Source: Gordonia soli NBRC 108243 (lineage in GTDB: Bacteria; Actinomycetota; Actinomycetes; Mycobacteriales; Mycobacteriaceae). From it: 64,000 nucleotides of DNA. The stretch covers positions 1 to 64,000 of the forward strand of contig NZ_BANX01000039.1 in the NCBI RefSeq assembly GCF_000334455.1, given 5' to 3'. The position numbers and the translations under genes are program-made. Every line of letters begins with the position of its first letter. The first letter of the stretch is position 1. The notes under the pieces were generated by a model. That model did no database searches. It saw only the letters and a list, made by a program, of their open reading frames with translations, and was not told the DNA's origin. Positions 41,938-50,177 of this stretch are shown here, one piece after another.

Positions 41938-43586
41938 ATCCGCTCCGGGGCGCTGACGCCGACCAGCCCGAGACCGTTGGCGAGGACCTGACGTGTTGCG
42001 TCGCAGAGAGCCAGCCGGGCGCGGTGGATGTCCTCGGCCGCGGCATCTCCCAGCGGCAACACCCGACATCGAGCGTAGAACCGGTGGTAGGCACCCGCGA
42101 GCGACTCCAGGTAGCGACAGATCCGGTGCGGCTCACGGAGATCGGCAGCGGTGGCGACGACGTCGCCGAAGTCGCCGAGCGTCCGGATCAACTCGCCCTC
42201 GGCCGGGTCGTCGAGCAACCCGAGGAGGTCGGTGCTCGCGGAGATGCCCAACTCGGCCGCGTTGCGCCCGAGGGCCGACAACCGCGCGTGGGCGTACTGG
42301 ACGTAGTAGACCGGGTTGTCGTTGGACTGCTTGGTGAGCAGGTCGAGATCGATGTCGATGTTGACGTCGACCGACGAGCGGATGAGCGAGTATCGAGCGC
42401 CGTCGACGCCGACCGCGTCGACGAGATCGTCGAGCGTGATGACCGTCCCCGCGCGCTTGCTCATCCGCACCGGCTGCCCGTCGCGGACCAGGTTCACCAT
42501 CTGACCGATCAGGACCTCGACGGTCGCCGGGTCGTCACCGAGCGTCGCGGCGGCAGCCTTGAGCCGGGTGATGTAGCCGTGGTGGTCGGCGCCCAGCATG
42601 TAGATGCACAGGTCGAAACCGCGGTTTCGCTTGTCCTTGTAGTACGCGATGTCACCGGCGATGTAGGCGGCGTTGCCGTCGCTCTTGATCACCACGCGGT
42701 CCTTGTCGTCGCCGTAATCGGTGGTGCGCAACCACCAGGCGCCGTCGGCCTCGTAGAGGTTTCCGTTCGACTTGAGTTCGGCGATGCAGGCGTCGACGAG
42801 ACCGGAGGTGAACATCGAGTCCTCGTGGGTGAAGACGTCGAAGTCGGTGCCGAACTCGTGCAGGCTCTCCTTGATGTGGGTGAACATCAGGTCGACCCCG
42901 ACCGACCGGAAGGTCTCCACGCGGTCGGCGTCGGGCTTGTCGAGCACGTCGGGAACCGCGGCGACCACCCGGGCCGCGATGTCGGCGATGTAGTCGCCCG
43001 CATATCCGTCCTCGGGGGTGGGGAGGTCACGGGCCGATGCGTCGAGCGAGCGCGCGAAGCGATCGATCTGGGCACCGTGGTCGTTGAAGTAGTACTCCCG
43101 GGTGACGTCGGCGCCCTGCGCGCCCAGAACGCGACCGAGCGCGTCGCCGACCGCCGCCCAGCGCGTACCACCGAGGTGGATCGGCCCGGTCGGGTTGGCG
43201 GAGACGAACTCGAGGTTGATCTTCCGACCGGCGAGCGCGTCCCCGCGTCCGTATGCGGCGCCGTCGGTGAGGATGGTCGACACGACGGTGTTCTGGGCGT
43301 CGGCGGCCAGCCACACGTTGACGAATCCCGGCCCGGCGACGTCGGACTTGTCGATCCCGGGTGTCGCCGCGAATGCCTCGGCCAGCCACCCTGCGAGCTC
43401 TCGGGGCGGTACACCCAACTTCTTGCCGAGCTGCAGCGCGATGTTGGTGGAATAGTCGCCGTGATCGGCGTGGCGCGGTCGCTCCACACCGACGGTCTCG
43501 GGCAGCACCGAGTCGTCGAGTCCGTGGTCTCGGACAACGGTCAGGGTCGCGGCACGGAGCAGTGCGGCGAGGTCGGCGGGAGTCAC
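41934..43586 (-). CDS. argS: Arginyl-tRNA synthetase
   Basis: This 550-residue class I synthetase has the standard mycobacterial length with the GTG start at 43586. The HIGH-type motif is [12 protein letters not shown], preceded by [11 protein letters not shown], and the KMSKS-type motif is RMSKRAGT. The C-terminal DALR anticodon-binding domain includes [14 protein letters not shown] and [21 protein letters not shown]. It heads the overlapping argS-lysA-hom-thrC-thrB series. The longer frame to 44018 runs antisense through the DUF3105 gene and is not real. Confidence 0.96.
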   Translation of the reverse strand: MTPADLAALLRAATLTVVRDHGLDDSVLPETVGVERPRHADHGDYSTNIALQLGKKLGVPPRELAGWLAEAFAATPGIDKSDVAGPGFVNVWLAADAQNTVVSTILTDGAAYGRGDALAGRKINLEFVSANPTGPIHLGGTRWAAVGDALGRVLGAQGADVTREYYFNDHGAQIDRFARSLDASARDLPTPEDGYAGDYIADIAARVVAAVPDVLDKPDADRVETFRSVGVDLMFTHIKESLHEFGTDFDVFTHEDSMFTSGLVDACIAELKSNGNLYEADGAWWLRTTDYGDDKDRVVIKSDGNAAYIAGDIAYYKDKRNRGFDLCIYMLGADHHGYITRLKAAAATLGDDPATVEVLIGQMVNLVRDGQPVRMSKRAGTVITLDDLVDAVGVDGARYSLIRSSVDVNIDIDLDLLTKQSNDNPVYYVQYAHARLSALGRNAAELGISASTDLLGLLDDPAEGELIRTLGDFGDVVATAADLREPHRICRYLESLAGAYHRFYARCRVLPLGDAAAEDIHRARLALCDATRQVLANGLGLVGVSAPERM

Positions 43587-43746
43587 GGCATCCCATCCTA
43601 TTGGCCCACGTGCCGGTGGGGACAATCGCCTCGGCGCGCGGCGCGTCCGGACCGGATCGGCACCGGGGATGGGGTCGGTGCGCCACCAGTACACTGTGTG
43701 ATCGCCGCGGCATCCGCGCTGCGCAGGGTTTCGACGGAAGAGAGAG

Positions 43747-44616
43747 ATGGCACGCAAAGCGGGGGCGAACGTACCCAAGACCAGCAAGCGTCCGACGCGA
43801 TCCGGCTCGGTCCCCTCCGCGAGTGGCCGCAGCATCGACTGGCCGATCATCGGCGCCGTCGTCGTGGTCCTGGCGCTGGTCGCAGGCATCGCCGCATATC
43901 TGGTGCCCAAGTACCTCGACGAGCGTGAGGCGCAGAGCCTCAAGCCCGCGACCGTCGAGGGGTACGTGCCGTCGGCCCAGGATCCCGATCCCTCGACCCG
44001 TATCGACGGCGTCACCAAGATCTACTACCGCGCGGGCCAGCACGTGACCGGACAGCAGCGGGTCGCCTATGACCAGTCGCCGCCCTTCGGCGGACCGCAC
44101 GACGAGGTCTGGGCCACATGTACCGGCATCGTCTACCCGAACCAGTTGCGCTCGGAGAACGCCGTCCACGCGCTCGAGCACGGCGCGGTGTGGATCACCT
44201 ACAACCCGTCGACGATCAACCCCGACGACCTCGACACGCTGAAGAAGAAGGTCACCGGCGAGCAGTTCCTGTTCATCTCGCCCTACCCGGACCAGAGCAC
44301 GCCGATCTCGCTGCAGAGCTGGGGCCACCAGCTGAAGCTGGAGTCGGCGGGCGATCCGCGGATCGACCAGTTCATCACCGCGCTGCGCCGTAACACCAAC
44401 ACCGGTGTGTACCGCGAGGCGCCTCAGGAGGCGGCCTTCCCGGAGACGCAGGCCGCCTGCGCCGCCCTGCCGGGCGCCTTCGACCCGTCGAACCCGCCGC
44501 CGGCCGACCAGGGCCCGCCCGGGCCCGATGCGGTCAAGATGGACGGAGGCGGTAGCGCACCTGCCACCGACGAAGCAGGCGTCGGCGGCGCCCCGGCCCC
44601 CGCACCCGCGGGCTGA
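43747..44616 (+). CDS. DUF3105 membrane-anchored protein
   Basis: This 289-residue protein has a Lys/Arg-rich N-terminus, one membrane helix ([20 protein letters not shown], from residue 34) and an exported DUF3105 domain with the hallmark [23 protein letters not shown]. His, Glu and His of this block could bind metal. The last 60 residues are Pro/Gly/Ala-rich. DUF3105 has no proven function. It is divergent from argS, as in mycobacteria, and 12 bp upstream of a DUF305 gene; the two families commonly travel together, which suggests a shared role in metal handling or envelope chemistry. Confidence 0.87.
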   Translation: MARKAGANVPKTSKRPTRSGSVPSASGRSIDWPIIGAVVVVLALVAGIAAYLVPKYLDEREAQSLKPATVEGYVPSAQDPDPSTRIDGVTKIYYRAGQHVTGQQRVAYDQSPPFGGPHDEVWATCTGIVYPNQLRSENAVHALEHGAVWITYNPSTINPDDLDTLKKKVTGEQFLFISPYPDQSTPISLQSWGHQLKLESAGDPRIDQFITALRRNTNTGVYREAPQEAAFPETQAACAALPGAFDPSNPPPADQGPPGPDAVKMDGGGSAPATDEAGVGGAPAPAPAG

Positions 44617-44628
44617 TCGGCGAATCGG

Positions 44629-45798
44629 ATGGCCGGCAGCGACCCGCAGCATCCCAGCGACCCGAAAGACTCCAGCGACCCGACGAACCCCGGCGAGGGC
44701 GATACCCCCGATGCGGAGAACGTCACCAGCGGAACCGATTCCGCCACGGAAGGCTCGTCGTCGGCGCCATCGTCACCACCGGTCGGCGCTGACGCGACGG
44801 CGACGGGACATGCGGCGTCGGCCGACGACGAGGGCGACCCTGACGGTCCCGGCCGCTCCGAGCGCGGCCAGCGTGTGCTCATCGCCCTCGCCGGGGTCAT
44901 CCTCCTGCTCCTCGGTGTCGGCGTGGGTCTGGTCATCGCCGCGTCGTACTCCGACGACGACGCCGCCGCGAACGATCGCCCCGCCGCCGATTCCGCCGCG
45001 GTCGGGTTCGCGCAGGACATGATCCGGCACCACGAACAGGGCGTCGAGATGGCGGCCATCGAACTGACCAACGGCACCGATCCGCAGGTCCGCAGCATGG
45101 CCTTCGACATCCTCACCACACAGTCCAACGAGATCGGTCAGATGCAGTCCTGGCTGTCGCGGTGGGGTTACCCCGTCATCAACCCGGATTCGCCGATGGC
45201 CTGGATGTCGATGTCCGGCGGCGGGACGTCGGGTGACGACCACGATCACGCCGACGGTAACCACGCGGGCCATGATCACGGGACCCACGATCACGGCGCG
45301 GCCGGTCACGACGAGGCCGACGATCACGACCACGGCACGGGTGACCACGGCACGGGCGACCAGCAGGGCGCATCGGGCGGACACGGGGCATCCGACGACC
45401 ACGCGGACATGCCCGGTATGTCGATGCCCGGGATGGGCGAGCCGTCGGCTCCGGGCGCTCCGACGGCAGGCGCTCCGACGGCAGGTGCTCCGACGGCGGG
45501 CGGTTCCACGTCCGGTTCCGCAGACGAGCCACCGATGCCCGGCATGGCGACCGCGGCCGAGATGGATCGCTTGCGCACCCTGCGCGGTCGCGACGCGGAC
45601 GTCGACTTCCTGCAGCTGATGCTGCGGCACCACGAGGGTGGGCTGCACATGATGGAGTACGCCGCGAATCCCGCGAACGTCACCGAGCCCTACGTCCGCG
45701 ACCTGGCGTCGGCGATGCTGCGCACCCAGAACAAGGAGATCGGCATCATCACCGCGATGCTCGCCGAGCGAGGCGCGCAGCCGCTCCCGATGAACTGA
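44629..45798 (+). CDS. DUF305 (ferritin-like) membrane protein with His-rich linker
   Basis: This 389-residue protein has a disordered acidic N-terminus (about 1-80) and one membrane helix (VLIALAGVILLLLGVGVGLVIA). An extracytoplasmic DUF305 domain is built from two four-helix halves with RHHEQGVEMA and RHHEGGLHMM. Between the halves lies a 120-residue insert. It is packed with Asp-His pairs (for example DDHDHADGNHAGHDHG), followed by Met-rich DMPGMSMPGMGEPS and a GAPTA repeat. DUF305 proteins bind metals in a ferritin-like bundle. The His and Met tracts look like copper or other metal ligands. It is cotranscribed with the DUF3105 gene. Confidence 0.88.
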   Translation: MAGSDPQHPSDPKDSSDPTNPGEGDTPDAENVTSGTDSATEGSSSAPSSPPVGADATATGHAASADDEGDPDGPGRSERGQRVLIALAGVILLLLGVGVGLVIAASYSDDDAAANDRPAADSAAVGFAQDMIRHHEQGVEMAAIELTNGTDPQVRSMAFDILTTQSNEIGQMQSWLSRWGYPVINPDSPMAWMSMSGGGTSGDDHDHADGNHAGHDHGTHDHGAAGHDEADDHDHGTGDHGTGDQQGASGGHGASDDHADMPGMSMPGMGEPSAPGAPTAGAPTAGAPTAGGSTSGSADEPPMPGMATAAEMDRLRTLRGRDADVDFLQLMLRHHEGGLHMMEYAANPANVTEPYVRDLASAMLRTQNKEIGIITAMLAERGAQPLPMN

Positions 45799-45845
45799 GG
45801 TCGGTCGGGGGCTGGTTTCCGGGACTCTGCCCGGGCCGGCGGTCC

Positions 45846-45930
45846 GACCACAATCTGCCGCCCAGCGGCGGGTCGCGTGCACTATCCACACCACACCCCG
45901 CAGGACGGCAGATTTTCGTCACCCCGACGG
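45846..45930. repeat. 85-bp palindromic interspersed repeat, copy 1
   Basis: The unit begins GACCACAATCTGCCGCC and ends CGTCACCCCGACGG. AATCTGCCG (45852-45860) and CGGCAGATT (45906-45914) form its inverted ends. Two further copies follow in the same orientation within 370 bp. The rest of the 587-bp gap between the DUF305 and VOC genes (45799-46385) holds only these copies and GC-rich spacer. Confidence 0.9.
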
Positions 45931-45974
45931 CCTGAGCGCCCGACTCCCACCAACCCCAGCCCTGCCCGAGTGTT

Positions 45975-46059
45975 GACCACAATCTGCCGCCCACCAGCGA
46001 GCCGCGTGCACTATCCACACCACACCCCGCAGGACGGCAGATTTTCGCCACCCCGACGG
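45975..46059. repeat. 85-bp palindromic interspersed repeat, copy 2
   Basis: Same unit and orientation as copy 1, nearly identical from the CGCGTGCACTATCCACAC segment onward, after a 44-bp spacer. The terminal AATCTGCCG/CGGCAGATT pair is intact. Confidence 0.9.
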
Positions 46060-46212
46060 CCCGAGCACTCCCCCGACAACCACCCGCCCGCACCCGAAAA
46101 CCACCCGCCAGCACTGCACCACAACCGCATTGGCATTCGCTGGCCATTCTCAGGCGGATTCCGGCAGATACCGGGCGGATCTCCGGACGCCGCGCCTCCC
46201 CGGGCGGCCCCT

Positions 46213-46297
46213 GACCACAATCTGCCGCCCAACAGCGAGCCGCGTGCACTATCCACACGACACCGCGCAGGACGGCAGATTTTCGCCACCCCGACGA
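46213..46297. repeat. 85-bp palindromic interspersed repeat, copy 3
   Basis: Same unit and orientation as copies 1 and 2, after a 153-bp spacer. It has a few substitutions in the middle (CACGACACCGCGC), and the inverted ends are intact. Confidence 0.88.
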
Positions 46298-46385
46298 CCC
46301 GCCGCGGGGCTACACTCCGAGGCAGCGTCGCGTGCCGATGGCGGACTGCGTCAGGCATGGAGGCGTGGGACACGAAAGAGTATTC

Positions 46386-46754
46386 GTGACAGTCAGTTTC
46401 AACCACACCATCATCGGTTCACATGACCCGGTCGGGTCGGCGGCCTTCTACCGCACCATCCTCGGCGCCCGCGAGGCACCGGGCTGGGGTCCGTTCACCA
46501 ACATCCTGCTCGACGACGACACGCTGTTGCAGTTCGCATCCGGCCCCGTCAACGATCCCGTTCACATGGCGTTCCTGATGTCGGAGGAGGAGTTCGACCG
46601 CGGCTACGCGATACTCGTCCGCGACGGCATCGAGCATTGGGCCGACCCGCAGATGCGCCGCCCGAACGAGGTCGCCACCGACGAGGGACGACGGGTGTAC
46701 TTCAAGGATCCGTCGGGTCACTACCTCGAGATGCTCACCCAGCCGTATCTGTGA
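46386..46754 (+). CDS. VOC-family (glyoxalase/bleomycin-resistance fold) protein
   Basis: From GTG 46386 the protein has 122 residues, one paired beta-alpha-beta-beta-beta VOC domain. The N-terminal NHTIIGSHDPVGSAAFYRTILG carries the first metal-type His, and the C-terminal RVYFKDPSGHYLEMLT carries the conserved DP-G-H-x-x-E ending. Such proteins are metal-dependent dioxygenases, isomerases or binding proteins; the substrate is not evident. Upstream ATGs at 46332 and 46338 are in frame but add residues without homology. It is the last chromosomal gene before the prophage attachment site. Confidence 0.8.
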   Translation: MTVSFNHTIIGSHDPVGSAAFYRTILGAREAPGWGPFTNILLDDDTLLQFASGPVNDPVHMAFLMSEEEFDRGYAILVRDGIEHWADPQMRRPNEVATDEGRRVYFKDPSGHYLEMLTQPYL

Positions 46755-46939
46755 GCACGGCCCGCGGGGAGATCGCCCGAGTTGCTCGGTCTCCTCGCGG
46801 GGCAGACCGACTGATCGCTGTTCGCCTCACGCGTCCGCCGAGCGAATCGCCGAACGGTGACTACGGCCGGCGCGACGACGGGTGGTGTGATCCGAGGTGA
46901 GGATGAGAATCAGAGTGAGATCGACGAGTACAGAAACTG

Positions 46940-46981
46940 TGCCCCCGGCAGGAATCGAACCTGCGGCCTTCTGCTCCGTAG
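46940..46981 (-). other. attL: 3' fragment of tRNA-Arg(ACG) at the prophage boundary
   Basis: Read on the minus strand, these 42 bases give loop CTACGGA (anticodon ACG), 3' anticodon stem GCAGA, variable loop AGGCC, T-arm GCAGG-TTCGATT-CCTGC, acceptor CGGGGGC and discriminator A. The 5' half of the tRNA is missing: beyond 46981 the sequence cannot pair and is phage DNA leading to the integrase. The fragment is therefore the common core left at one junction, and the intact tRNA should lie at the right end of the prophage. Confidence 0.85.
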
Positions 46982-47088
46982 TGAAGGAGTTGCCGGTCAA
47001 TCGTCGGAACTTCACGTTCGAACCAGGCGGGCTTGAAGTCGCCTGATCGTCGGCTATCGTGTCCGATTCTTCGCATTCCGGTAACCGT

Positions 47089-47124
47089 TTGACAACGCTC
47101 GCGGGCAATTTGATATCGAGCGTT
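47089..47124 (+). promoter_or_regulatory. Candidate integrase promoter with overlapping inverted repeat
   Basis: A perfect TTGACA -35 (47089-47094) is followed, after 17 bp, by the weak -10 GATATC (47112-47117). AACGCTCG (47094-47101) and CGAGCGTT (47117-47124) form an 8-bp inverted repeat that brackets the space between them. A repressor or the integrase itself could bind there. The integrase ATG is 76 bp downstream. Confidence 0.5.
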
Positions 47125-47199
47125 ACTCAATGCGGCGACACTCCAGAATGGTCGGGCCACTCGCGATTTCTTCCAGCCGATAAAGGGGGACGCAGCACC

Positions 47200-48045
47200 A
47201 TGAACGAGCATGATTCACGCCTGATTATCCAGTGGCGCACATCGCAATTCGCGCAATCGCTGTCAAAGCGGACGGTGACCGAGCGCGCCGCGATTCTGCA
47301 CCGATTCGCCAACACGATGGGCGTGTCTCCCAGTGAGGCCACGATGGACGATCTGGTCGAATGGCTGGCCAGCGGCGAGGACTGGTCGCCCGGGACCCGG
47401 AACACCTACTACCGCGCCATGCGGGCATGGTTTCTGTGGTTGCAACGCACGGGCCATCGGATCGACAACCCGATGATCAACATCACCTCGCCTCGCGTCC
47501 CCCGAGCGGAGCCGAAGCCGTTGTCCGACGACAACCTTCGCCGAGTGCTGGCGGTGCGGATGCACAAGCGCACCAGGGTGATGATCATCCTTTACGCCCT
47601 CGTTGGAATGCGGTGCGCCGAGATCGCGAAGATTCGGGGTGAGAACTTCGACCTCGTTGAGCGGACCGTCACGTTCACCGGGAAAGGCGGAGTGAAATCG
47701 ACACTCCCCCTGCATCCACTCGTCGTCGACGTCGCGTGGATGATGCCCCGGGAAGGCTGGTGGTTCCCGACCAATTCAAGCCGGCCGGAGGGTGGGCATA
47801 TCCGAGGAAAGTCGGTTGGTCACATCATCAAACAGGCAATCGTCCGGGCTGGCGCCCAAGGCTCGGCCCATTCCCTTCGGCACTGGTTCGGGACCGCGCT
47901 CGTCGACAGTGGGGTCGATCTCCGCACGACGCAGGAATTGATGCGCCACGCGAGCCTCGCCACGACGGCGAAGTACACGAAGGTCAAGGATCAGCGAAAG
48001 GTCGAGGGGATTCATCGACTCGACCCCTGGAAGACGGCGGCCTGA
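47200..48045 (+). CDS. int: Prophage tyrosine integrase
   Basis: From ATG 47200 (ribosome site AAAGGGGGA) the protein has 281 residues. The N-terminal half (1-100) is a SAM-like core-binding domain. The catalytic domain has R138 (GMRCAEIAK), Lys162 or 166 (FTGKGGVK), H224 and R227 (AHSLRHWFG), H250 (LMRHASLATTAKY) and nucleophile Y259, so the full tyrosine recombinase set is present. It recombines attP with the tRNA-Arg attB; attL is 220 bp upstream. Base composition is a little more AT-rich than the host genes. An excisionase is not visible. Confidence 0.93.
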   Translation: MNEHDSRLIIQWRTSQFAQSLSKRTVTERAAILHRFANTMGVSPSEATMDDLVEWLASGEDWSPGTRNTYYRAMRAWFLWLQRTGHRIDNPMINITSPRVPRAEPKPLSDDNLRRVLAVRMHKRTRVMIILYALVGMRCAEIAKIRGENFDLVERTVTFTGKGGVKSTLPLHPLVVDVAWMMPREGWWFPTNSSRPEGGHIRGKSVGHIIKQAIVRAGAQGSAHSLRHWFGTALVDSGVDLRTTQELMRHASLATTAKYTKVKDQRKVEGIHRLDPWKTAA

Positions 48046-48151
48046 CCGAGCGAACGAATTATCCGAAACCCGGCACACGCCGGGCGGAGGGCCGAGTAGC
48101 GTTCCGCAAACGTTGACCCGCGCGTGACAGCGTGCGACACAACCGAAAAGA

Positions 48152-48180
48152 GCCCCGCACCTGCTGTCACAGGCCGGGGC
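48152..48180 (-). terminator. Hairpin with U-tract on the minus strand, between int and the lipoprotein gene
   Basis: GCCCCG (48152-48157) pairs with CGGGGC (48175-48180), with an inner CCTG/CAGG stem. On the minus strand it is followed by TCTTTTC, so it can stop leftward transcripts before they run antisense into int. It also lies in the leader of the lipoprotein mRNA. Confidence 0.45.
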
Positions 48181-48209
48181 GACGGACCCAAGAATGGAGT
48201 CTTGGAGTC

Positions 48210-48728
48210 ATGCGTAACCGTACGCTCATCGGCGCTATCGCGGCGCTGGCAATCATCGCATTCACTGGAGCTGGGTGCGCGAGCACCGATGCCAATCAAG
48301 TATCGGAGTCCGGAACCCCCGCTGCCGCGGGCGCGCCCGAGAAGAAGAAGACGTTCCCAGTGGGAGCGACAGTCGACGTGTCCGACTCCGGCAACGCAGC
48401 CCGCATCACGATCGCCGACCTCCAGCAGGGGCAGGCCAGCGAGTTCGCCGATGTGAAGGGTGAACTCTGGCAGGTCACCGCGACGATCCAGGGCACAAAG
48501 GGGACGTGGGAGGTGAATCCGCTCTACTTCTCGGCCGCAACCAACGACGGCACACACCTGGAGGCCTCGCTCGGTGGGGCCGCCGAGCAAATCGGCACGG
48601 CATCGATTCCGTCCGGCCAGAAGACGTCCGGCGCGGTTGCATTCGACGTACCCGCCGGCCACACGATCCAATCGATTTCCTTGACCGGCCCTCTCGGCGA
48701 ACCACTGGCCACCTGGACCGCCAGGTAG
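48210..48728 (+). CDS. Prophage-encoded lipoprotein, Ig-like DUF4352-type
   Basis: From ATG 48210 (TTGGAGTC before it) the protein has 172 residues. Signal peptide MRNRTLIGAIAALAIIAF is followed by a lipobox ending at Cys23 (TGAGC), then a short Ala/Pro/Lys linker and a beta-rich domain (FPVGATVDVSDSGNAARITI, WQVTATIQGTKGTWEVNP, GQKTSGAVAFDVPAG). That pattern resembles DUF4352 immunoglobulin-like lipoproteins. It is in the integrase-side, lysogeny-expressed part of the phage and on the opposite strand to the lytic genes. A role in superinfection exclusion or host surface change is a reasonable inference; the sequence does not prove it. Confidence 0.75.
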   Translation: MRNRTLIGAIAALAIIAFTGAGCASTDANQVSESGTPAAAGAPEKKKTFPVGATVDVSDSGNAARITIADLQQGQASEFADVKGELWQVTATIQGTKGTWEVNPLYFSAATNDGTHLEASLGGAAEQIGTASIPSGQKTSGAVAFDVPAGHTIQSISLTGPLGEPLATWTAR

Positions 48729-48751
48729 AACTCGACGACCCAACGAACGAA

Positions 48752-48800
48752 CGAACGAAAGACCCCCGAACCCAGGCAAGGTTCGGGGGTCTTTCGTTCG
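48752..48800. terminator. Perfect 21-bp inverted repeat, bidirectional terminator
   Basis: Arms 48752-48772 and 48780-48800 are perfectly complementary over 21 bp with a 7-base loop. A-rich and T-rich outer ends (GAAAGACCCCC and GGGGGTCTTTC) give a U-rich tail in either direction. It separates the convergent lipoprotein and lysin B genes. A short AACG tandem run (48742-48758) overlaps its left arm. Confidence 0.9.
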
Positions 48801-48814
48801 GTCTTTCTTCGGAT

Positions 48815-49603
48815 TCAGGCGTAGATCGCGACCGTCTCGGCGACGAGGTCCTGCGCCGAGATCCGCCGTCCCGCACGGCCATACCAGCGCCGTTCGGTGT
48901 ACGCGCGGGTGTGTTGGCCGTCGAACAGGTATCCGCGCAGCCACGCGGGCGCCTCGGCGTAGGACTGCCAGAACGTCGGCTCCCACCACTGCGCGCGAGC
49001 CTGCCGAGCCTCCATCCCGTCGAGCTGGGCCACCATGTGGTCGAACCAGACGTGCGGGTCCCCGAGGCTGAAGGTGCGGATCTGGTCGGCGAGCGGACGC
49101 AATGGCGACTCGGCCGGCATCGAGGTGATCCCGTCGACCGGGTTGGCGATCTCGTACACGTCGATCCCGGCCGGCCACGCGGGGTGTGCGCCGTCGAGGC
49201 CGTAGCCGAACGACGGCCGCCCGTACGACTGGGCGGCCCGGCGGGCAGGGTTCGCGATGTTCACGACGGCGAGCACGGTGCAGTCGCGGTAGGCGCCGCG
49301 GGCCCTCGCCGCGAGGAAGTCGCTGACGACGAGCGCACCGAGGGAGTAGCCCGCGAGCACCACGAGGTTCGGCGTCGACCGGATCGCCGCCGCGAGGTTC
49401 GTCACGCCTTCGCGGCGCGACTGCGCCTCGCTCACCCCCAGCACGTTGCCGGTCGGGTTGAAGCACGCGATCGACGCCTCGTAGTCGAGGTCGACCCACT
49501 CGACCCGGTCGCCGAGCTTGAGCGCCGGGACGCTGAGCATGTTGGTTGCGCTCCAACGACGCTCGGCGGTGCCCCGGACGGTGATGAGGGTGATCGCGGT
49601 CAT
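48815..49603 (-). CDS. lysB: Lysin B, mycolyl-arabinogalactan esterase
   Basis: This 262-residue alpha/beta hydrolase of the cutinase-like lysin B family starts at ATG 49603, overlapping the previous stop by 4 bp. Nucleophile Ser87 lies in LAGYSLGAL; DGIT and the FDHMVAQ region can supply the Asp and His of the triad. It cuts the ester between mycolic acids and arabinogalactan so the outer layer does not block lysis. Its presence shows that the host has mycolic acids. It is the last gene of the late operon, immediately before a strong terminator. Confidence 0.9.
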   Translation of the reverse strand: MTAITLITVRGTAERRWSATNMLSVPALKLGDRVEWVDLDYEASIACFNPTGNVLGVSEAQSRREGVTNLAAAIRSTPNLVVLAGYSLGALVVSDFLAARARGAYRDCTVLAVVNIANPARRAAQSYGRPSFGYGLDGAHPAWPAGIDVYEIANPVDGITSMPAESPLRPLADQIRTFSLGDPHVWFDHMVAQLDGMEARQARAQWWEPTFWQSYAEAPAWLRGYLFDGQHTRAYTERRWYGRAGRRISAQDLVAETVAIYA

Positions 49604-49974
49604 TTGCGCCCCGCCCACTCACGCAGCGTGTCCGCCCACAGTTGTCGCTGAGTGCGGGTGTCACCGGCCCTGGCGCGGGCCTCGCGCCCCTCTTCCTGGT
49701 ACCGGCGCAGCATCAGCCATAGCCACACCATCGCGACCGCGCCACCGACATAGATCACCAGCCGCACATAGTGGCGGCCCGGGTACTCCGAGCCGGTCGA
49801 CACCGACACCGCCACCTGTAGCACCACCAGCGTCCACAGGGTGGACTTGAGGGCGTAGACCTTGCCGAGGTTCGACGCCCACCATGGCGACTTCACCACG
49901 TACTGCACGGTGAACACCAGTTGCTCGAACGCCAGGACGCAGATCGCGATGTCCGCGATCATCTTCGCCGTCAT
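49600..49974 (-). CDS. Small phage membrane protein in the lysis region
   Basis: From ATG 49974 the protein has 124 residues. Membrane segments are IADIAICVLAFEQLVFTVQYVV, a second in ALKSTLWTLVVLQVAVSV and a third in LVIYVGGAVAMVWLWLML, followed by a charged C-terminal tail (RRYQEEGREARARAG). ATGA overlaps link it to both neighbours. Size and place suit a holin or an accessory lysis protein; I cannot assign it by homology. Confidence 0.75.
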   Translation of the reverse strand: MTAKMIADIAICVLAFEQLVFTVQYVVKSPWWASNLGKVYALKSTLWTLVVLQVAVSVSTGSEYPGRHYVRLVIYVGGAVAMVWLWLMLRRYQEEGREARARAGDTRTQRQLWADTLREWAGRK

Positions 49975-50177
49975 CCCACACCCCCGAAGGCTGCCCGCAT
50001 CGCCTCCGCGAACCCGTTCTTGACCAAGTCTTTCCTCAAGCTGTCCCCGACTTTCTGTGCCCGCGCGTCGGCCCGCTCCGCCTCTTCTCGACGGTCGCGG
50101 GCCGCGTCGGCCTTCTGTTCCATGCGATCGGCACGAACCCGCGCCTCGGCGATCTCGCGTTGCCACCAGAACTTCAT
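49971..50177 (-). CDS. Small charged coiled-coil protein in the lysis region
   Basis: This 68-residue protein is nearly all helix-forming charged residues (EIAEARVRADRMEQKADAAR) with a coiled-coil rhythm in residues 8-50 and no membrane helix. ATGA overlaps on both sides make it a real gene of the lysis block despite its size. Function unknown; possibly a soluble partner of the flanking membrane proteins. Confidence 0.7.
   Translation of the reverse strand: MKFWWQREIAEARVRADRMEQKADAARDRREEAERADARAQKVGDSLRKDLVKNGFAEAMRAAFGGVG

Noticed and set aside
43587-44018. N-terminal extension of ArgS
   Set aside because: It runs antisense into the DUF3105 gene; GTG 43586 gives the standard 550 residues.
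45749-46406. Minus-strand frames with repeated Trp/Cys-rich peptides
   Set aside because: They are readings through the 85-bp repeat copies, not genes.
46940-46981. Intact tRNA gene
   Set aside because: Only the 3' half is present; the bases beyond the anticodon loop cannot form the 5' anticodon stem, D-arm or acceptor strand.
47059-47199. 47-residue N-terminal extension of the integrase
   Set aside because: It would cover the TTGACA promoter and inverted repeat; ATG 47200 has a strong ribosome site and gives the core-binding domain start.
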